Of a stretch of DNA of 64,000 nucleotides, positions 26,313 to 34,778 are shown piece by piece. The stretch's first letter is position 1. Each line of letters starts with the position of its first letter. The position numbers were made by a program, and so were the translations under genes. The notes below the pieces were generated by a model. The model was not told where the DNA came from. It did not search any database and saw only the letters and a list, made by a program, of their open reading frames with translations. Origin of the DNA: JB111 sp049856175 (GTDB lineage Bacteria > Actinomycetota > Actinomycetes > Actinomycetales > Actinomycetaceae); the NCBI RefSeq assembly GCF_049856175.1, contig NZ_JBNDNA010000001.1:248001-312000 (forward strand). Reading direction: 5' to 3'.

Positions 26313-27146
26313 CTACGCGAGCGACCAGTCGACGTCGAGCATCTCGGCGGACAGCTCCCAGTGCCGGCGGACGATCGCGGGGTCCTTCGCCGCTCGGTTG
26401 AGGAGGCCGGGCCGGCGCCGGTCGTTGTAGTAGCGGCCCGAGCGCCAGGTGGTGCCCGGCGTGCCGTCGACGAAGTGCGCCAGCGTCGCGCCACCGCGCT
26501 CGGGCCGGGTGAGCAGCGGCCGGAGCGCACCGTGGTACATCCGGCGCATGTAGCCCACGGTCTCGGCGCCGAAGCTCGTCGCGACGACTCCGGGGTGGAA
26601 GGCGACCGACGAGATCCCTTGGCGGTGAAGTGCGGCGTGCAGCCCCCGCGTGAACAAGATGTTGGCGAGCTTCGCGTTGCCGTACGCGCGGTCGGCACGG
26701 AAGTCGGCCGTGCTCTCGAGGTCGTCGAGGTCGAGGCGGGCGTAGACGACGTTCGCGACACTGGCGGTCGCCACCACGCTCGCGCTGCTCGCGACCAGCT
26801 TCGTCCGCAGCAGGTTCGTCAGCAGGTACGGGGCGAGGTGGTTGACCTGGAACGTCTTCTCGAACCCGTCGGCGGTCCGGACGGGCCCGTCGAAGAAGCC
26901 GCCCGCGTTGTTGGCGAGCACGTCGATCCGGTCGAGGCTGCGGTCGAGGTCCTCGGCCAGGGCGCGGACCTCGTCGAGGCTGGTGAAGTTGGCGACGTGG
27001 TGCTCGGCGCCGACGCGCTCGGCCACGGCACAGGTCTTCTCGGGGGAGCGGCCCACGACGACGAGCCGCACGGAGTCTCCGGCGAGCCGTTCCGCGGCGG
27101 CCGCGCCGATCCCGTCGCTGGCGCCGGTGAGGACGATGGTGCGCAT
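26313..27146 (-). CDS. Short-chain dehydrogenase/reductase
   Basis: A 277-residue SDR. The cofactor loop TGASDGIGAAAAERL is at residues 7-21, NNAGG follows at about 91-95, and the active-site Tyr-x3-Lys lies in RAYGNAKLANILF. The sequence resembles retinol-dehydrogenase/WWOX-like SDRs of lipid or isoprenoid metabolism. The serine expected upstream of the Tyr falls in the VVATASVANVV segment. It starts 23 bp after the acyltransferase stop on the same strand, with GGAGG 5 bp upstream, so the two are probably co-transcribed. The substrate is unknown. Confidence 0.9.
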   Translation of the reverse strand: MRTIVLTGASDGIGAAAAERLAGDSVRLVVVGRSPEKTCAVAERVGAEHHVANFTSLDEVRALAEDLDRSLDRIDVLANNAGGFFDGPVRTADGFEKTFQVNHLAPYLLTNLLRTKLVASSASVVATASVANVVYARLDLDDLESTADFRADRAYGNAKLANILFTRGLHAALHRQGISSVAFHPGVVATSFGAETVGYMRRMYHGALRPLLTRPERGGATLAHFVDGTPGTTWRSGRYYNDRRRPGLLNRAAKDPAIVRRHWELSAEMLDVDWSLA

Positions 27147-27169
27147 GGGGACCCTCCGGGGCCGGCTGG

Positions 27170-27784
27170 TCAGTCGGACGGCGCGGTCGTCGCGTACGTC
27201 GCCGTCTCCTCGTCCGCGAGGGACGGCGGCGTGCCGAGGTCGGGGTGGACGCCCACCTTGTCGGCGTAGAAGGCGCGGATCACGTCCATGTCGGCACGGA
27301 CGTCGCCGGTGAGGCGAAGCCTGGGGCCGAGCCCGGTGGTGCGGGTGACCGAGTCGAGGAAGCCGAGGATGACCGGCAGGTCGGCCGCGCGCGCGATCCG
27401 GTAGAAGCCGGACTTCCAGTGCTCCCGGCGTCCGCGCGTGCCCTCCGGGGTGATGACGAGGTGGAACGCCTCGCCGCGAGCGGAGCGGGCCACCAGATCC
27501 GCCACCAGGCCCTCCGGGTTGCCCCGGTCCACGGGGATCCCGCCGAGCGCACGGAAGAACGGGCCCGCCACGCCGTCGAAATACTCCTTCTTCATCAGCA
27601 CCTTCGGCGTGAGATCGCGCGACCACGCGATGCCGAGCATGAGGACGAAGTCCAGCTGGGCCGTGTGCGGCGCCCCGATGAAGATCGCCCGTGGCTCGGT
27701 GACGTCGGTGGCCACGAGGCGGTACCGCGCGGCGGCGAGCAGAGCCTTGCCGAGGGCGCGACGCAGGGGGCGGAGGGAGGGCAC
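27170..27784 (-). CDS. 1-acyl-glycerol-3-phosphate acyltransferase-like protein
   Basis: A 204-residue PlsC-fold acyltransferase. The HX4D motif is HTAQLD, motif II GGIPVDRGN and motif III ITPEGTRGR. The WKSGFYRIA segment resembles the group annotated as glycerol acyltransferase or lysophospholipid acyltransferase. No membrane helix is obvious apart from the hydrophobic SRD/VLMLGIAW region. The GTG at 27784 is preferred over GTG 27790 because TAGCGT (27791-27796) ends exactly six bases before it, the leaderless spacing seen repeatedly in this window. It is first gene of a likely two-gene unit with the SDR. Confidence 0.85.
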   Translation of the reverse strand: MPSLRPLRRALGKALLAAARYRLVATDVTEPRAIFIGAPHTAQLDFVLMLGIAWSRDLTPKVLMKKEYFDGVAGPFFRALGGIPVDRGNPEGLVADLVARSARGEAFHLVITPEGTRGRREHWKSGFYRIARAADLPVILGFLDSVTRTTGLGPRLRLTGDVRADMDVIRAFYADKVGVHPDLGTPPSLADEETATYATTAPSD

Positions 27785-27833
27785 GTCCACACGCTATCCG
27801 CTGGGTCGTGGCCGCGCCCGGTGGTCGGGGCAG

Positions 27834-27839
27834 TAGGTT
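27834..27839 (+). promoter_or_regulatory. Putative -10 box of the CYTH gene
   Basis: TAGGTT ends six bases before ATG 27846. It faces the oppositely directed TAGCGT box of the acyltransferase gene about 40 bp away. Confidence 0.55.
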
Positions 27840-27845
27840 CGGGTC

Positions 27846-28484
27846 ATGAGCGACACCGGCTACGGGGACTTCGAGTTCGAGCGCAAGTTCGTCTGCGCGG
27901 GCCTCCCGCAGATCGTGGCCGCCGAGGCGGACCCGGTGCTCATCGTCCAGGCCTACCTGCTCGCCGACGAGGGGTACGCGGTGCGGGTGCGCGTCCAGGG
28001 GCCGGGCGCCGGCTTGCACCCCGCCGACCTCGACGGGACCGAGGAGGTGCTCGACGAGCTGGCGCCGCGCGTGGAGTTCGCCGCGCTCACCGCCAAGGGA
28101 CCGCACGTGGGCGGCACGCGCTACGAGGCGGAGCGCGAGCTGGACCCGGGCGTCGCCGTCGAGCTCGTCCGACGCGGGCGGCACCACGTGGTCAAGCTCC
28201 GGCACTCGGTCTGGCTCGGTGACGACGGCTGGGTGATCGACGAGTTCGCCGGCGCCAACGCGCCGCTGGTCGTCGCCGAGTGCGAGCGCGGCGGCCCCGT
28301 CGTCGACCTGGTGGTGCCCGACTTCTGCGTGACCGAGGTGACCGAGGACCCGAGGTTCGGCAACGAGCACCTGGCGGTCGAGCCGTACGGCACGTGGCGG
28401 GCGGCCTTCGAGCGCGAGCTCGCCGTCACCGGCCCCGCCTTCTCCCAGGAGTTCGGCCGGAACCGGCTGCCCAGCCAGGGGTGA
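27846..28484 (+). CDS. CYTH-domain triphosphate tunnel protein
   Basis: A 212-residue CYTH (CyaB-thiamine triphosphatase) domain protein. The hallmark ExExK motif is EFERK at residues 10-14. Alternating charged beta-strand residues follow (AVRVRVQGPG, TAKGP, RYEAERELDP, VVKLRHSVWL, WVIDEFAG, VVAECE) and form the tunnel that binds triphosphate and metal. Bacterial members hydrolyse inorganic triphosphate, thiamine triphosphate or make cAMP, and the sequence alone does not decide. It starts in a likely leaderless fashion, divergent from the acyltransferase. Confidence 0.88.
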   Translation: MSDTGYGDFEFERKFVCAGLPQIVAAEADPVLIVQAYLLADEGYAVRVRVQGPGAGLHPADLDGTEEVLDELAPRVEFAALTAKGPHVGGTRYEAERELDPGVAVELVRRGRHHVVKLRHSVWLGDDGWVIDEFAGANAPLVVAECERGGPVVDLVVPDFCVTEVTEDPRFGNEHLAVEPYGTWRAAFERELAVTGPAFSQEFGRNRLPSQG

Positions 28485-28527
28485 TCCGGGCCGGTCCCGC
28501 CCGGCCCCGACGCCCCCGTCCGTCCCG

Positions 28528-29589
28528 CTACGGCCGGACCATCACCTTGATCTCGCGGCGCTCGTCCATCGCGGCGTAGGCCTCGGCCACCCGGTCGAGC
28601 GGCTCGGTCGCGGTGAAGACGGCTCCGGGCTCGATGCGCCCGGCCCGCACGTCCGCCAGCAGCTCGGGGACGTAGGCGCGGGCGGGCGCGACGCCCCCGG
28701 CGAGTGCCACGTTGCGGCTGAACAGGGAGCGTGGCCGGATCCCGCGGGTGACGCCGTGGGGCACGCCGACGTACCCGACCGTGCCGCCCGGCCGTGCGCA
28801 CGCGATGGCCTGGTCCATGGACTCGTCGGTCCCGACGGCCTCGAGCACGACGTCGGCGCCCGGCACGCCGAGCAGGTCGGTGAGCTCGTGGACGGCGTCG
28901 TCGCCGCGCGTGGTGAGGATGTCGGTCGCGCCGAACCGCCGCGCGAGCTCCTGGCGGTCGGGGTAGCGGGAGAACGCGACGACCCGGGACGCGCCGAGGT
29001 AGGCCGCCGCGAGGACGGCCGACAGCCCCACGGCGCCGTCGCCCACCACGGCGACCGTCGCACCCTCGCGCAGGCCGGCCGAGCGGGCGGCGTGCAGGCC
29101 CGTCGCCATGACGTCGGACAGCGTGAGGAGGTGGGCGAGGAGGTGATCGTCGACGTCGGCGGCGTCCAGGCCGGCGGCCACCAGGGTGCCGTCGGCGAGC
29201 GGGACGCGCACGGCCTCGGCCTGGAGGTGGCCGGTGGGCAGCCCGTCGCCGTCCTCGGCGCCCCAGAACCCGCCCCTCTCGCACGAGGTCTGGATGCCGT
29301 GGCGGCAGGCGAAGCACACGCCGCACGAGTACGCGAAGGGCACGACGACGAGATCGCCGGCGCGCACGGTGCGCACCTCGGCGCCGACCTCGTCGACGAT
29401 GCCGACCGCCTCGTGGCCGATGGTGCGCGGCGCCTTCACGGGGACGACACCCCGGTAGTGCCACAGGTCGGAGCCGCAGACGCACGCCGCGGCGATGCGG
29501 ACCACCGCGTCCGTCGGGGCCAGCAGGGCGGGGTCGGGTCGCTCCTCGACCCGGACGTCGTGGGCGGCGGCAAGGACGGTGGCTCGCAT
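28528..29589 (-). CDS. Zinc-dependent alcohol dehydrogenase (MDR family)
   Basis: A 353-residue medium-chain dehydrogenase. The catalytic zinc ligands C38 and the GHE motif (H59-E60) are present, as are four structural-zinc cysteines (C89, C92, C95, C103). The cofactor fold is VAVVGDGAVGLSAV, and FSRYPDRQELARRFGA follows the second strand, pointing to NADP preference through the Arg residues. The substrate is unknown; alcohols or threonine/sorbitol-type polyols are possible. GACGCT lies six bases upstream of ATG 29589. The gene has no obvious operon partner; the patatin gene behind it ends 42 bp upstream. Confidence 0.92.
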   Translation of the reverse strand: MRATVLAAAHDVRVEERPDPALLAPTDAVVRIAAACVCGSDLWHYRGVVPVKAPRTIGHEAVGIVDEVGAEVRTVRAGDLVVVPFAYSCGVCFACRHGIQTSCERGGFWGAEDGDGLPTGHLQAEAVRVPLADGTLVAAGLDAADVDDHLLAHLLTLSDVMATGLHAARSAGLREGATVAVVGDGAVGLSAVLAAAYLGASRVVAFSRYPDRQELARRFGATDILTTRGDDAVHELTDLLGVPGADVVLEAVGTDESMDQAIACARPGGTVGYVGVPHGVTRGIRPRSLFSRNVALAGGVAPARAYVPELLADVRAGRIEPGAVFTATEPLDRVAEAYAAMDERREIKVMVRP

Positions 29590-29631
29590 GAGCCCAGCGT
29601 CCCACCGGAGGGCGCGGCCGCGCGAGCGCGG

Positions 29632-31329
29632 TCAGGCGCCCCCGAGCTCGGTGGAGTCGTCCATCCGCCACATCGGCGGGGCGTCGATGTGCTCGCCGTG
29701 CGTCTCCCACGTGCGCCACCACGTGTCCGCGTGCGCCGGGACGTGGCCGGCCGGCAGCACCTCGAGCAGGTCGCGGACCTCGTTCTTCACCTCGGTGAGC
29801 TCGTCGACGAGGGCGGTGCGGGGCTCGCTCGCCGGCCCGCGGTGGAGCAGGCGGCGCAGCTCGGCGCGCAGGTCGGTCCGCTGCGCGGGGTGACGCCCGC
29901 CCGGGTCCGGCGTGGCCGGTGCGGCCCCGGGAGCCGACGGGCGGGACGTCGCCGGTCCCGCGCCCGGCCGTGCCGGCGGTCCCGCCGCGGTGCCGGGGCG
30001 GGCCAGGCCGGCGAGCCCGGAGGCGCCGTCGGACTGCTGGACGCGTCCGGAACCGTCCGGGGCGAGCAGCAGCTCCTCGATCTCCCAGGCCCGGCGCCGC
30101 GCGCGGATGAGGGCGGAACCGGCGTCCTCGTCGCCCTCGGTGGCCGACAGGTGGGTCTGGGCGGCGCGGATCCACCCGTGGTCGGCCATGAGTGCGGTGA
30201 GGCCCCGGTCGACCGTCATGGTGTCGTGGACGTCGACGGTCGCGTGGACGACCTTCGCGCCGGACTTGCGGGCGAAGACGACCTCGTCGCGCAGCTGCTC
30301 GTCGGACATGATCGAGGTGCCCGTGCGCATCATCACCGAGACGATGTCGGTGCCCACCCGGGCCTCGCCGGCGTCGGCGCCGGGCGGGTGGCAGACGACG
30401 GCCCAGACGTCGGAGACGCCGAGCTTGTCGATGACGACGTCGGCCGGCAGGTTCTCGCGCACGCCGCCGTCGATGTAGTGCTCGCCGGCGATCGGGATGG
30501 GCTCGAAGACCGCGGGGATCGCGCACGAGGCCCACACGGCGAGGGTGAGGTCGGTGGCGGTGACCGGCTCGCCGTCGTCGCCGAGCACCGGGACGTCGCC
30601 CCGGTCGCGCAGCACGCCGTCCTGGTCGGCGAACCGCAGCTCGCCGGACTGCAGGCCGACCATCGCGATGCGCAGGACGACGCCGGAGGCCCGGACCCGC
30701 GCGGGGTCGAAGGTCTCGGCGTCGATGAGGGAGTCGACCACGGGTCCGGGCGTGTACATCGAGCCGGCCTGCGCGGCGCCGCGCAGGATCGAGGCGAGCT
30801 CGCCGCCGGCCCGGCCGAGCGCCGGCAGGTTGCCGATCATCTGCACGATCTGGGCGGCGGTCCAGCCGCCGGGCTCCTCGGCGGCGGTCGACCGGCCGGC
30901 GCGGGCCTCCGCCGCGGTCTCCGGCACCGTGCCCGCGGGCGTGGTGGTGCGCTGGCCGGTGCCCCGGTTGATGGGGTCGAGGAGCTGGAGGTAGCTGGGC
31001 CCACGCTCGCTGAGCGTCTTCCACCACGGCTGGGGCACGAACATCGCATCGGGGGAGTCCATCGCCCGCCACAGCGTGTCGAGGTGGTCGAGCCAGGCGC
31101 GCTGCTCGTCCCGCGTCGATCCCTGAGCGATGATCGCCGCCACGATCGCGCCGGCGGAGGCCCCCGCCATCACGCGGGGCGCGATGCCGACCTCGTCGTA
31201 GAGGTAGCGGAGCGCGCCGAGGTGGAAGTCGGCGCGGGAGCCGCCTCCCGAGAGGACGAGGCCGGTGGTGCGGTTGCGTCGGCGTCGCGCGCTCGGCACC
31301 CATCGTCCGGGCGTCGGGCGGGGACTCAT
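29632..31329 (-). CDS. Patatin-like phospholipase
   Basis: A 565-residue acyl hydrolase. The oxyanion-hole glycine run is SGGGSRADFHLGAL (28-40), the nucleophile Ser58 sits in GASAG, and the catalytic Asp (about 285) is in YIDGGVRENLP. Patatin domains release fatty acids from phospholipids or lipid esters. The C-terminal third (after about residue 420) is a Pro/Ala/Gly-rich linker and a short helical region with no recognised domain. There is no signal peptide. TACCCT (31336-31341) six bases upstream suggests a leaderless start. It lies 44 bp downstream of the TetR gene on the same strand and could also be read from that transcript. Confidence 0.9.
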   Translation of the reverse strand: MSPRPTPGRWVPSARRRRNRTTGLVLSGGGSRADFHLGALRYLYDEVGIAPRVMAGASAGAIVAAIIAQGSTRDEQRAWLDHLDTLWRAMDSPDAMFVPQPWWKTLSERGPSYLQLLDPINRGTGQRTTTPAGTVPETAAEARAGRSTAAEEPGGWTAAQIVQMIGNLPALGRAGGELASILRGAAQAGSMYTPGPVVDSLIDAETFDPARVRASGVVLRIAMVGLQSGELRFADQDGVLRDRGDVPVLGDDGEPVTATDLTLAVWASCAIPAVFEPIPIAGEHYIDGGVRENLPADVVIDKLGVSDVWAVVCHPPGADAGEARVGTDIVSVMMRTGTSIMSDEQLRDEVVFARKSGAKVVHATVDVHDTMTVDRGLTALMADHGWIRAAQTHLSATEGDEDAGSALIRARRRAWEIEELLLAPDGSGRVQQSDGASGLAGLARPGTAAGPPARPGAGPATSRPSAPGAAPATPDPGGRHPAQRTDLRAELRRLLHRGPASEPRTALVDELTEVKNEVRDLLEVLPAGHVPAHADTWWRTWETHGEHIDAPPMWRMDDSTELGGA

Positions 31330-31373
31330 GGCCCCAGGGTAGGTGGCGTGCCCGACCGCGGGGTAGGCGGTCG

Positions 31374-31958
31374 TCAGGCGGGGGTGGGCGGGCCGATGAC
31401 GGCATCGACCATCCGGCCGGCCTCGGCGCGGTCCGGCGGGGTGCGGCTGAGGACGCGCAGGACGACCGACCCGACGAGCGCCTCGGCGATCTCGTCGAGC
31501 GGCGCGCCGGGGTAGAGGTTGGCGCCCGTGCCGGTCGCGGCTCGCAGGCGCCCGACCATCGACTCCTCACCGGTCAGGCTCTGGCGGACGCGCAGGCCGA
31601 TGTCCGCGCTCTCGATGCTCGCGGAGACCAGCGAGCGCAGGATGCCCTCGCCCTCCGGCCGTCCGATCGTGCGGAAGACGACGAGGACCCAGTCCGTGAG
31701 GTCCCGGCGCAGGTCGCCGGTGTCCGGCGCGGTCACGCTCTCGGGCAGAAGCATGCCCTCGACGAGGCACTCGGCCACCAGGTCGGCCTTCGAGCGCCAC
31801 CACCGGTAGATCGTCTGCTTGCCCACCCCGGCCTCGGCCGCGATCCCGGCGATCGTCATGGCGTCGTAGCCCTGCTCGCCGAACAGCCGCGCCGTGGCCT
31901 GGAGGATCGCCAGCCGGGCCGTCTCGGAGCGCACGGGCCCGCTGCGGGTCGAGGTCAT
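31374..31958 (-). CDS. TetR-family repressor, likely of the adjacent MMPL gene
   Basis: A 194-residue TetR protein. The N-terminal helix-turn-helix reads MTIAGIAAEAGVGKQTIYRWWRS (about residues 34-56). The C-terminal half is a ligand-binding region of the TetR_C type with EGILRSLVSASIESADIGLRVR. It is divergent from the MMPL transporter with 144 bp between starts. A perfect 9-bp-arm dyad lies inside the MMPL promoter, so it most likely represses the transporter and itself. AAAGGA lies somewhat far (14 bp) from ATG 31958. Confidence 0.92.
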   Translation of the reverse strand: MTSTRSGPVRSETARLAILQATARLFGEQGYDAMTIAGIAAEAGVGKQTIYRWWRSKADLVAECLVEGMLLPESVTAPDTGDLRRDLTDWVLVVFRTIGRPEGEGILRSLVSASIESADIGLRVRQSLTGEESMVGRLRAATGTGANLYPGAPLDEIAEALVGSVVLRVLSRTPPDRAEAGRMVDAVIGPPTPA

Positions 31959-32012
31959 GTCGTCGGGGGTCCTTTCGTGCGTGTTCCGGCCGTCACCATA
32001 GGCGGCCGAGCG

Positions 32013-32042
32013 TTGACGAGACGAAACGTCTCGTCTTAGCCT
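32013..32042 (+). promoter_or_regulatory. MMPL promoter with TetR operator
   Basis: The -35 box TTGACG (32013-32018) and -10 box TAGCCT (32037-32042) are 18 bp apart. Between them lies a perfect dyad with GACGAGACG at 32015-32023, three A, and the complement at 32027-32035. A bound TetR dimer would block RNA polymerase. The reverse-strand promoter of the regulator gene presumably overlaps. Confidence 0.75.
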
Positions 32043-32102
32043 AGCCGAGGTCGCCCGCGTGCAGCGGGCTTTCGCATGTCGACACGGAGGAGCAGGGCGC
32101 AC

Positions 32103-34763
32103 ATGGCCGGATGGCTGTACGGGGTAGGGACGTTCGCCGCACGGCACGCCAAGGCGGTGCTCGGCGCCTGGCTGGCCGTGCTCGTGCTCGCCGGAGGGGC
32201 GTTCGCCGCCTTCGCCGGCACCCTCACCGGCTCCTTCGACATCCCCGACACCGCGTCGTCCGAGGTGATCGCCGAGCTCGAGGAGGAGCTGCCCGACCAG
32301 AGCGGCGCGACCGGGACGGTCGTCCTCCGCTCCGAGGACGGCTCCTTCACCGACGAGCAGATCGCGGCCGTCGCCGACCTCGGCGCCGACATCGAGGAGC
32401 AGGACGACGTCGCCGCCGTCGTCGACCCGTTCGTCACCCAGGGCGAGCTCGAGGGGCAGGCGGCCGAGCTCGAGACCGGCGCCACGGACCTCGAGACGGG
32501 ACAGGCCGAGCTGGACGCCGGTGCGGCCGAGCTCGAGGAGGGGCAGGCGCTCCTGGACGAGGGCCGCGCCGCCCTGGACCAGGAGCAGGCGAGCCTCGAC
32601 GAGGCGCGCGAGCAGGCCGAGGCGGCCGGCGCACCGACCGAGGAGATCGAGGCGGGCCAGGCCGAGATCGACGCCGGTCGCGCCGAGCTGGACGCCGAGC
32701 AGGAGCGGATCGACGAGGGCCGGGCCGAGCTCGAGTCCGGCCAGGCCGAGCTCGACGCCGGCCGCACCGAGCTCGAGCTGGGCACCGAGCTCCTCCAGCA
32801 CGCCGAGGGCATCGGCGTCGTCTCGGACGACGCCTCCACCGCGCGCCTGACCGTGTCCTTCACCGAGCCGATGCTCGAGCTCGACGACGCCTCCCGCGAG
32901 GCGGTGGTCGACGTGGTCGAGGCCGCCGAGATCGAGGGCGTGGAGATCGTCCCGGCCTCCGACCTGTCGATGACCGTCCCCGAGGTCCTCGGCGTCGGCG
33001 AGGTGATCGGCGTCGTCATCGCCGCGATCGTGCTCGTCGTGGTGCTGGCCTCCGCGCTGGCCGCCGCCTTCCCCATCGTCACCGCGATCACCGGGGTCGG
33101 GATCGGCTCCCTCACCACCCTCGCCTTCTCCGGCGTCATCCAGATGTCGTCGGTGACGCCGGTCTTCGGCGTGATGCTCGGCCTCGCGGTCGGCATCGAC
33201 TACGCGCTGTTCCTCATCAACCGGCACCGCACCCAGCTGCTCGAGGGCACCGAGGTGCGCCGGTCCATCGCGCTCGCGACCGGCACCGCCGGCACCGCGG
33301 TCGTCTTCGCCGGGTCGACGGTCGTGCTCGCGCTGCTCGCCCTCAACGTCGTCGGGATCCCGTTCCTCGGCGTCATGGGCACCGCCGGCGCGGTGAGCAT
33401 CGTCGTCGCCGTGCTGCTCGCCGTCACCGCGACGCCGGCGCTCCTCTCGCTGGCCGGCACCCGCATGCTCGGCCGCAAGGGTCGCGAGCGCCGCGAGGCG
33501 GCGCTCGCGGCGGCGGCCGACACCGCGGCCGGCGCCTCCCCGGCCTCGACCACGCCCGGGCAGGAGCCCGCGCGCCCGATGTCGACGGGCTCCGCGATCG
33601 CGCGGGTGCTGGTCGGAGTCGTCGCGCTGCTCGTCGTCGCGATCCCGGCGCTCGACATGCGCCTCGGCCTGCCCACCGGCGAGAACGAGCCGCAGGAGTC
33701 CGACGCCTACCGCGCGCACCAGATCGTCTCCGAGGAGTTCGGCGAGGGGGCGAACGGGCCGCTGCTCGTCACCGCGGACCTGCCGGGCGACCTGGACGAG
33801 ACCGAGCTGCTCCAGGCGCAGCTCGAGGTCGTGCGCGAGATCGCGGACCAGGAGGCGGTCGTCGCCGTCGCACCGATCGCGGTCTCCGAGGACGGCACGC
33901 TCGCCTCGTTCCAGGTCCTGCCGGAGGAGGACCCCAACGGCGAGTCGACGGCCGACCTCGTCCACGACCTGCGCTCCCTGCCGCCCGTGAACGGCGAGTA
34001 CGAGCTCGGCGTCGCCGGGCAGTCCGCCATCAACATCGACATCTCCGAGGGCCTGTCCGACGCGCTGCCGGTCTACCTCGCCGTCGTCGTCGGGCTGTCG
34101 TTCCTCATCATGGTCACCGTCTTCCGGTCGATCCTCGTGCCGCTCGTGGCCACGGCCGGGTTCGTCCTGTCGCTGTTCGCCACCTACGGCGTGGCCACCG
34201 CGGTGTTCCAGTGGGGCTGGCTCGCCGAGCTCATCGGCGTCCACTCGACGGGGCCGATCCTCAGCTTCCTGCCGGTGATAGTGGTCGGCGTGCTGTTCGG
34301 CCTGGCGATGGACTACCAGCTCTTCCTCACCACGGGCATGCGGGAGGCGTACGTCCACGGCGCGTCCGCGCGGGTCGCCGTCGCCGAGGGGTTCCGCGCC
34401 GGGCGCCGCGTCGTCACGGCCGCCGCGCTCATCATGATCGCGGTCTTCGCCGGCTTCATCAGCTCGGACTCGGTGATGATCAAGTCCTTCGGCGTGGGGC
34501 TCGCGGTCGGCGTCCTGTTCGACGCGTTCGTCGTGCGCATGCTCATCGTCCCCGCGACCCTGCACCTGCTCGGCCGGTCGGCCTGGTGGCTGCCGAGGTG
34601 GCTCGACAAGGTCGTCCCGAACGTCGACGTCGAGGGTGCCGCGCTCGTCGAGCAGCAGCCCGCGCCGGCCGGTGGAGGGTCGACCGGCGGCAGGCACGCC
34701 GCGGGCGAGCCGGTGCACGAGGAGCAGCCGACGTCGTCGGGCTCCGGGCGGCACACCCGCTGA
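32103..34763 (+). CDS. MMPL-family RND transporter with coiled-coil periplasmic insert
   Basis: An 886-residue exporter with two RND repeats of about six helices each. The first extracytoplasmic loop holds a long charged heptad-like region (about residues 115-235) made of GQAELDAGAAELEEGQALLDE-like 7- and 14-residue repeats, predicted as a coiled-coil hairpin. Family members export lipids, glycolipids or drugs. Conserved transmembrane sequences such as FGVMLGLAVGIDYALFLINRHR and VVGVLFGLAMDYQLFLTTGMREA carry the proton-relay Asp residues. ATG 32103 has ACGGAGGAG 10 bp upstream, better than ATG 32076. The divergent TetR regulator suggests induction by its substrate. Confidence 0.93.
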   Translation: MAGWLYGVGTFAARHAKAVLGAWLAVLVLAGGAFAAFAGTLTGSFDIPDTASSEVIAELEEELPDQSGATGTVVLRSEDGSFTDEQIAAVADLGADIEEQDDVAAVVDPFVTQGELEGQAAELETGATDLETGQAELDAGAAELEEGQALLDEGRAALDQEQASLDEAREQAEAAGAPTEEIEAGQAEIDAGRAELDAEQERIDEGRAELESGQAELDAGRTELELGTELLQHAEGIGVVSDDASTARLTVSFTEPMLELDDASREAVVDVVEAAEIEGVEIVPASDLSMTVPEVLGVGEVIGVVIAAIVLVVVLASALAAAFPIVTAITGVGIGSLTTLAFSGVIQMSSVTPVFGVMLGLAVGIDYALFLINRHRTQLLEGTEVRRSIALATGTAGTAVVFAGSTVVLALLALNVVGIPFLGVMGTAGAVSIVVAVLLAVTATPALLSLAGTRMLGRKGRERREAALAAAADTAAGASPASTTPGQEPARPMSTGSAIARVLVGVVALLVVAIPALDMRLGLPTGENEPQESDAYRAHQIVSEEFGEGANGPLLVTADLPGDLDETELLQAQLEVVREIADQEAVVAVAPIAVSEDGTLASFQVLPEEDPNGESTADLVHDLRSLPPVNGEYELGVAGQSAINIDISEGLSDALPVYLAVVVGLSFLIMVTVFRSILVPLVATAGFVLSLFATYGVATAVFQWGWLAELIGVHSTGPILSFLPVIVVGVLFGLAMDYQLFLTTGMREAYVHGASARVAVAEGFRAGRRVVTAAALIMIAVFAGFISSDSVMIKSFGVGLAVGVLFDAFVVRMLIVPATLHLLGRSAWWLPRWLDKVVPNVDVEGAALVEQQPAPAGGGSTGGRHAAGEPVHEEQPTSSGSGRHTR

Positions 34764-34778
34764 CCGGCGGGCGCCGGG

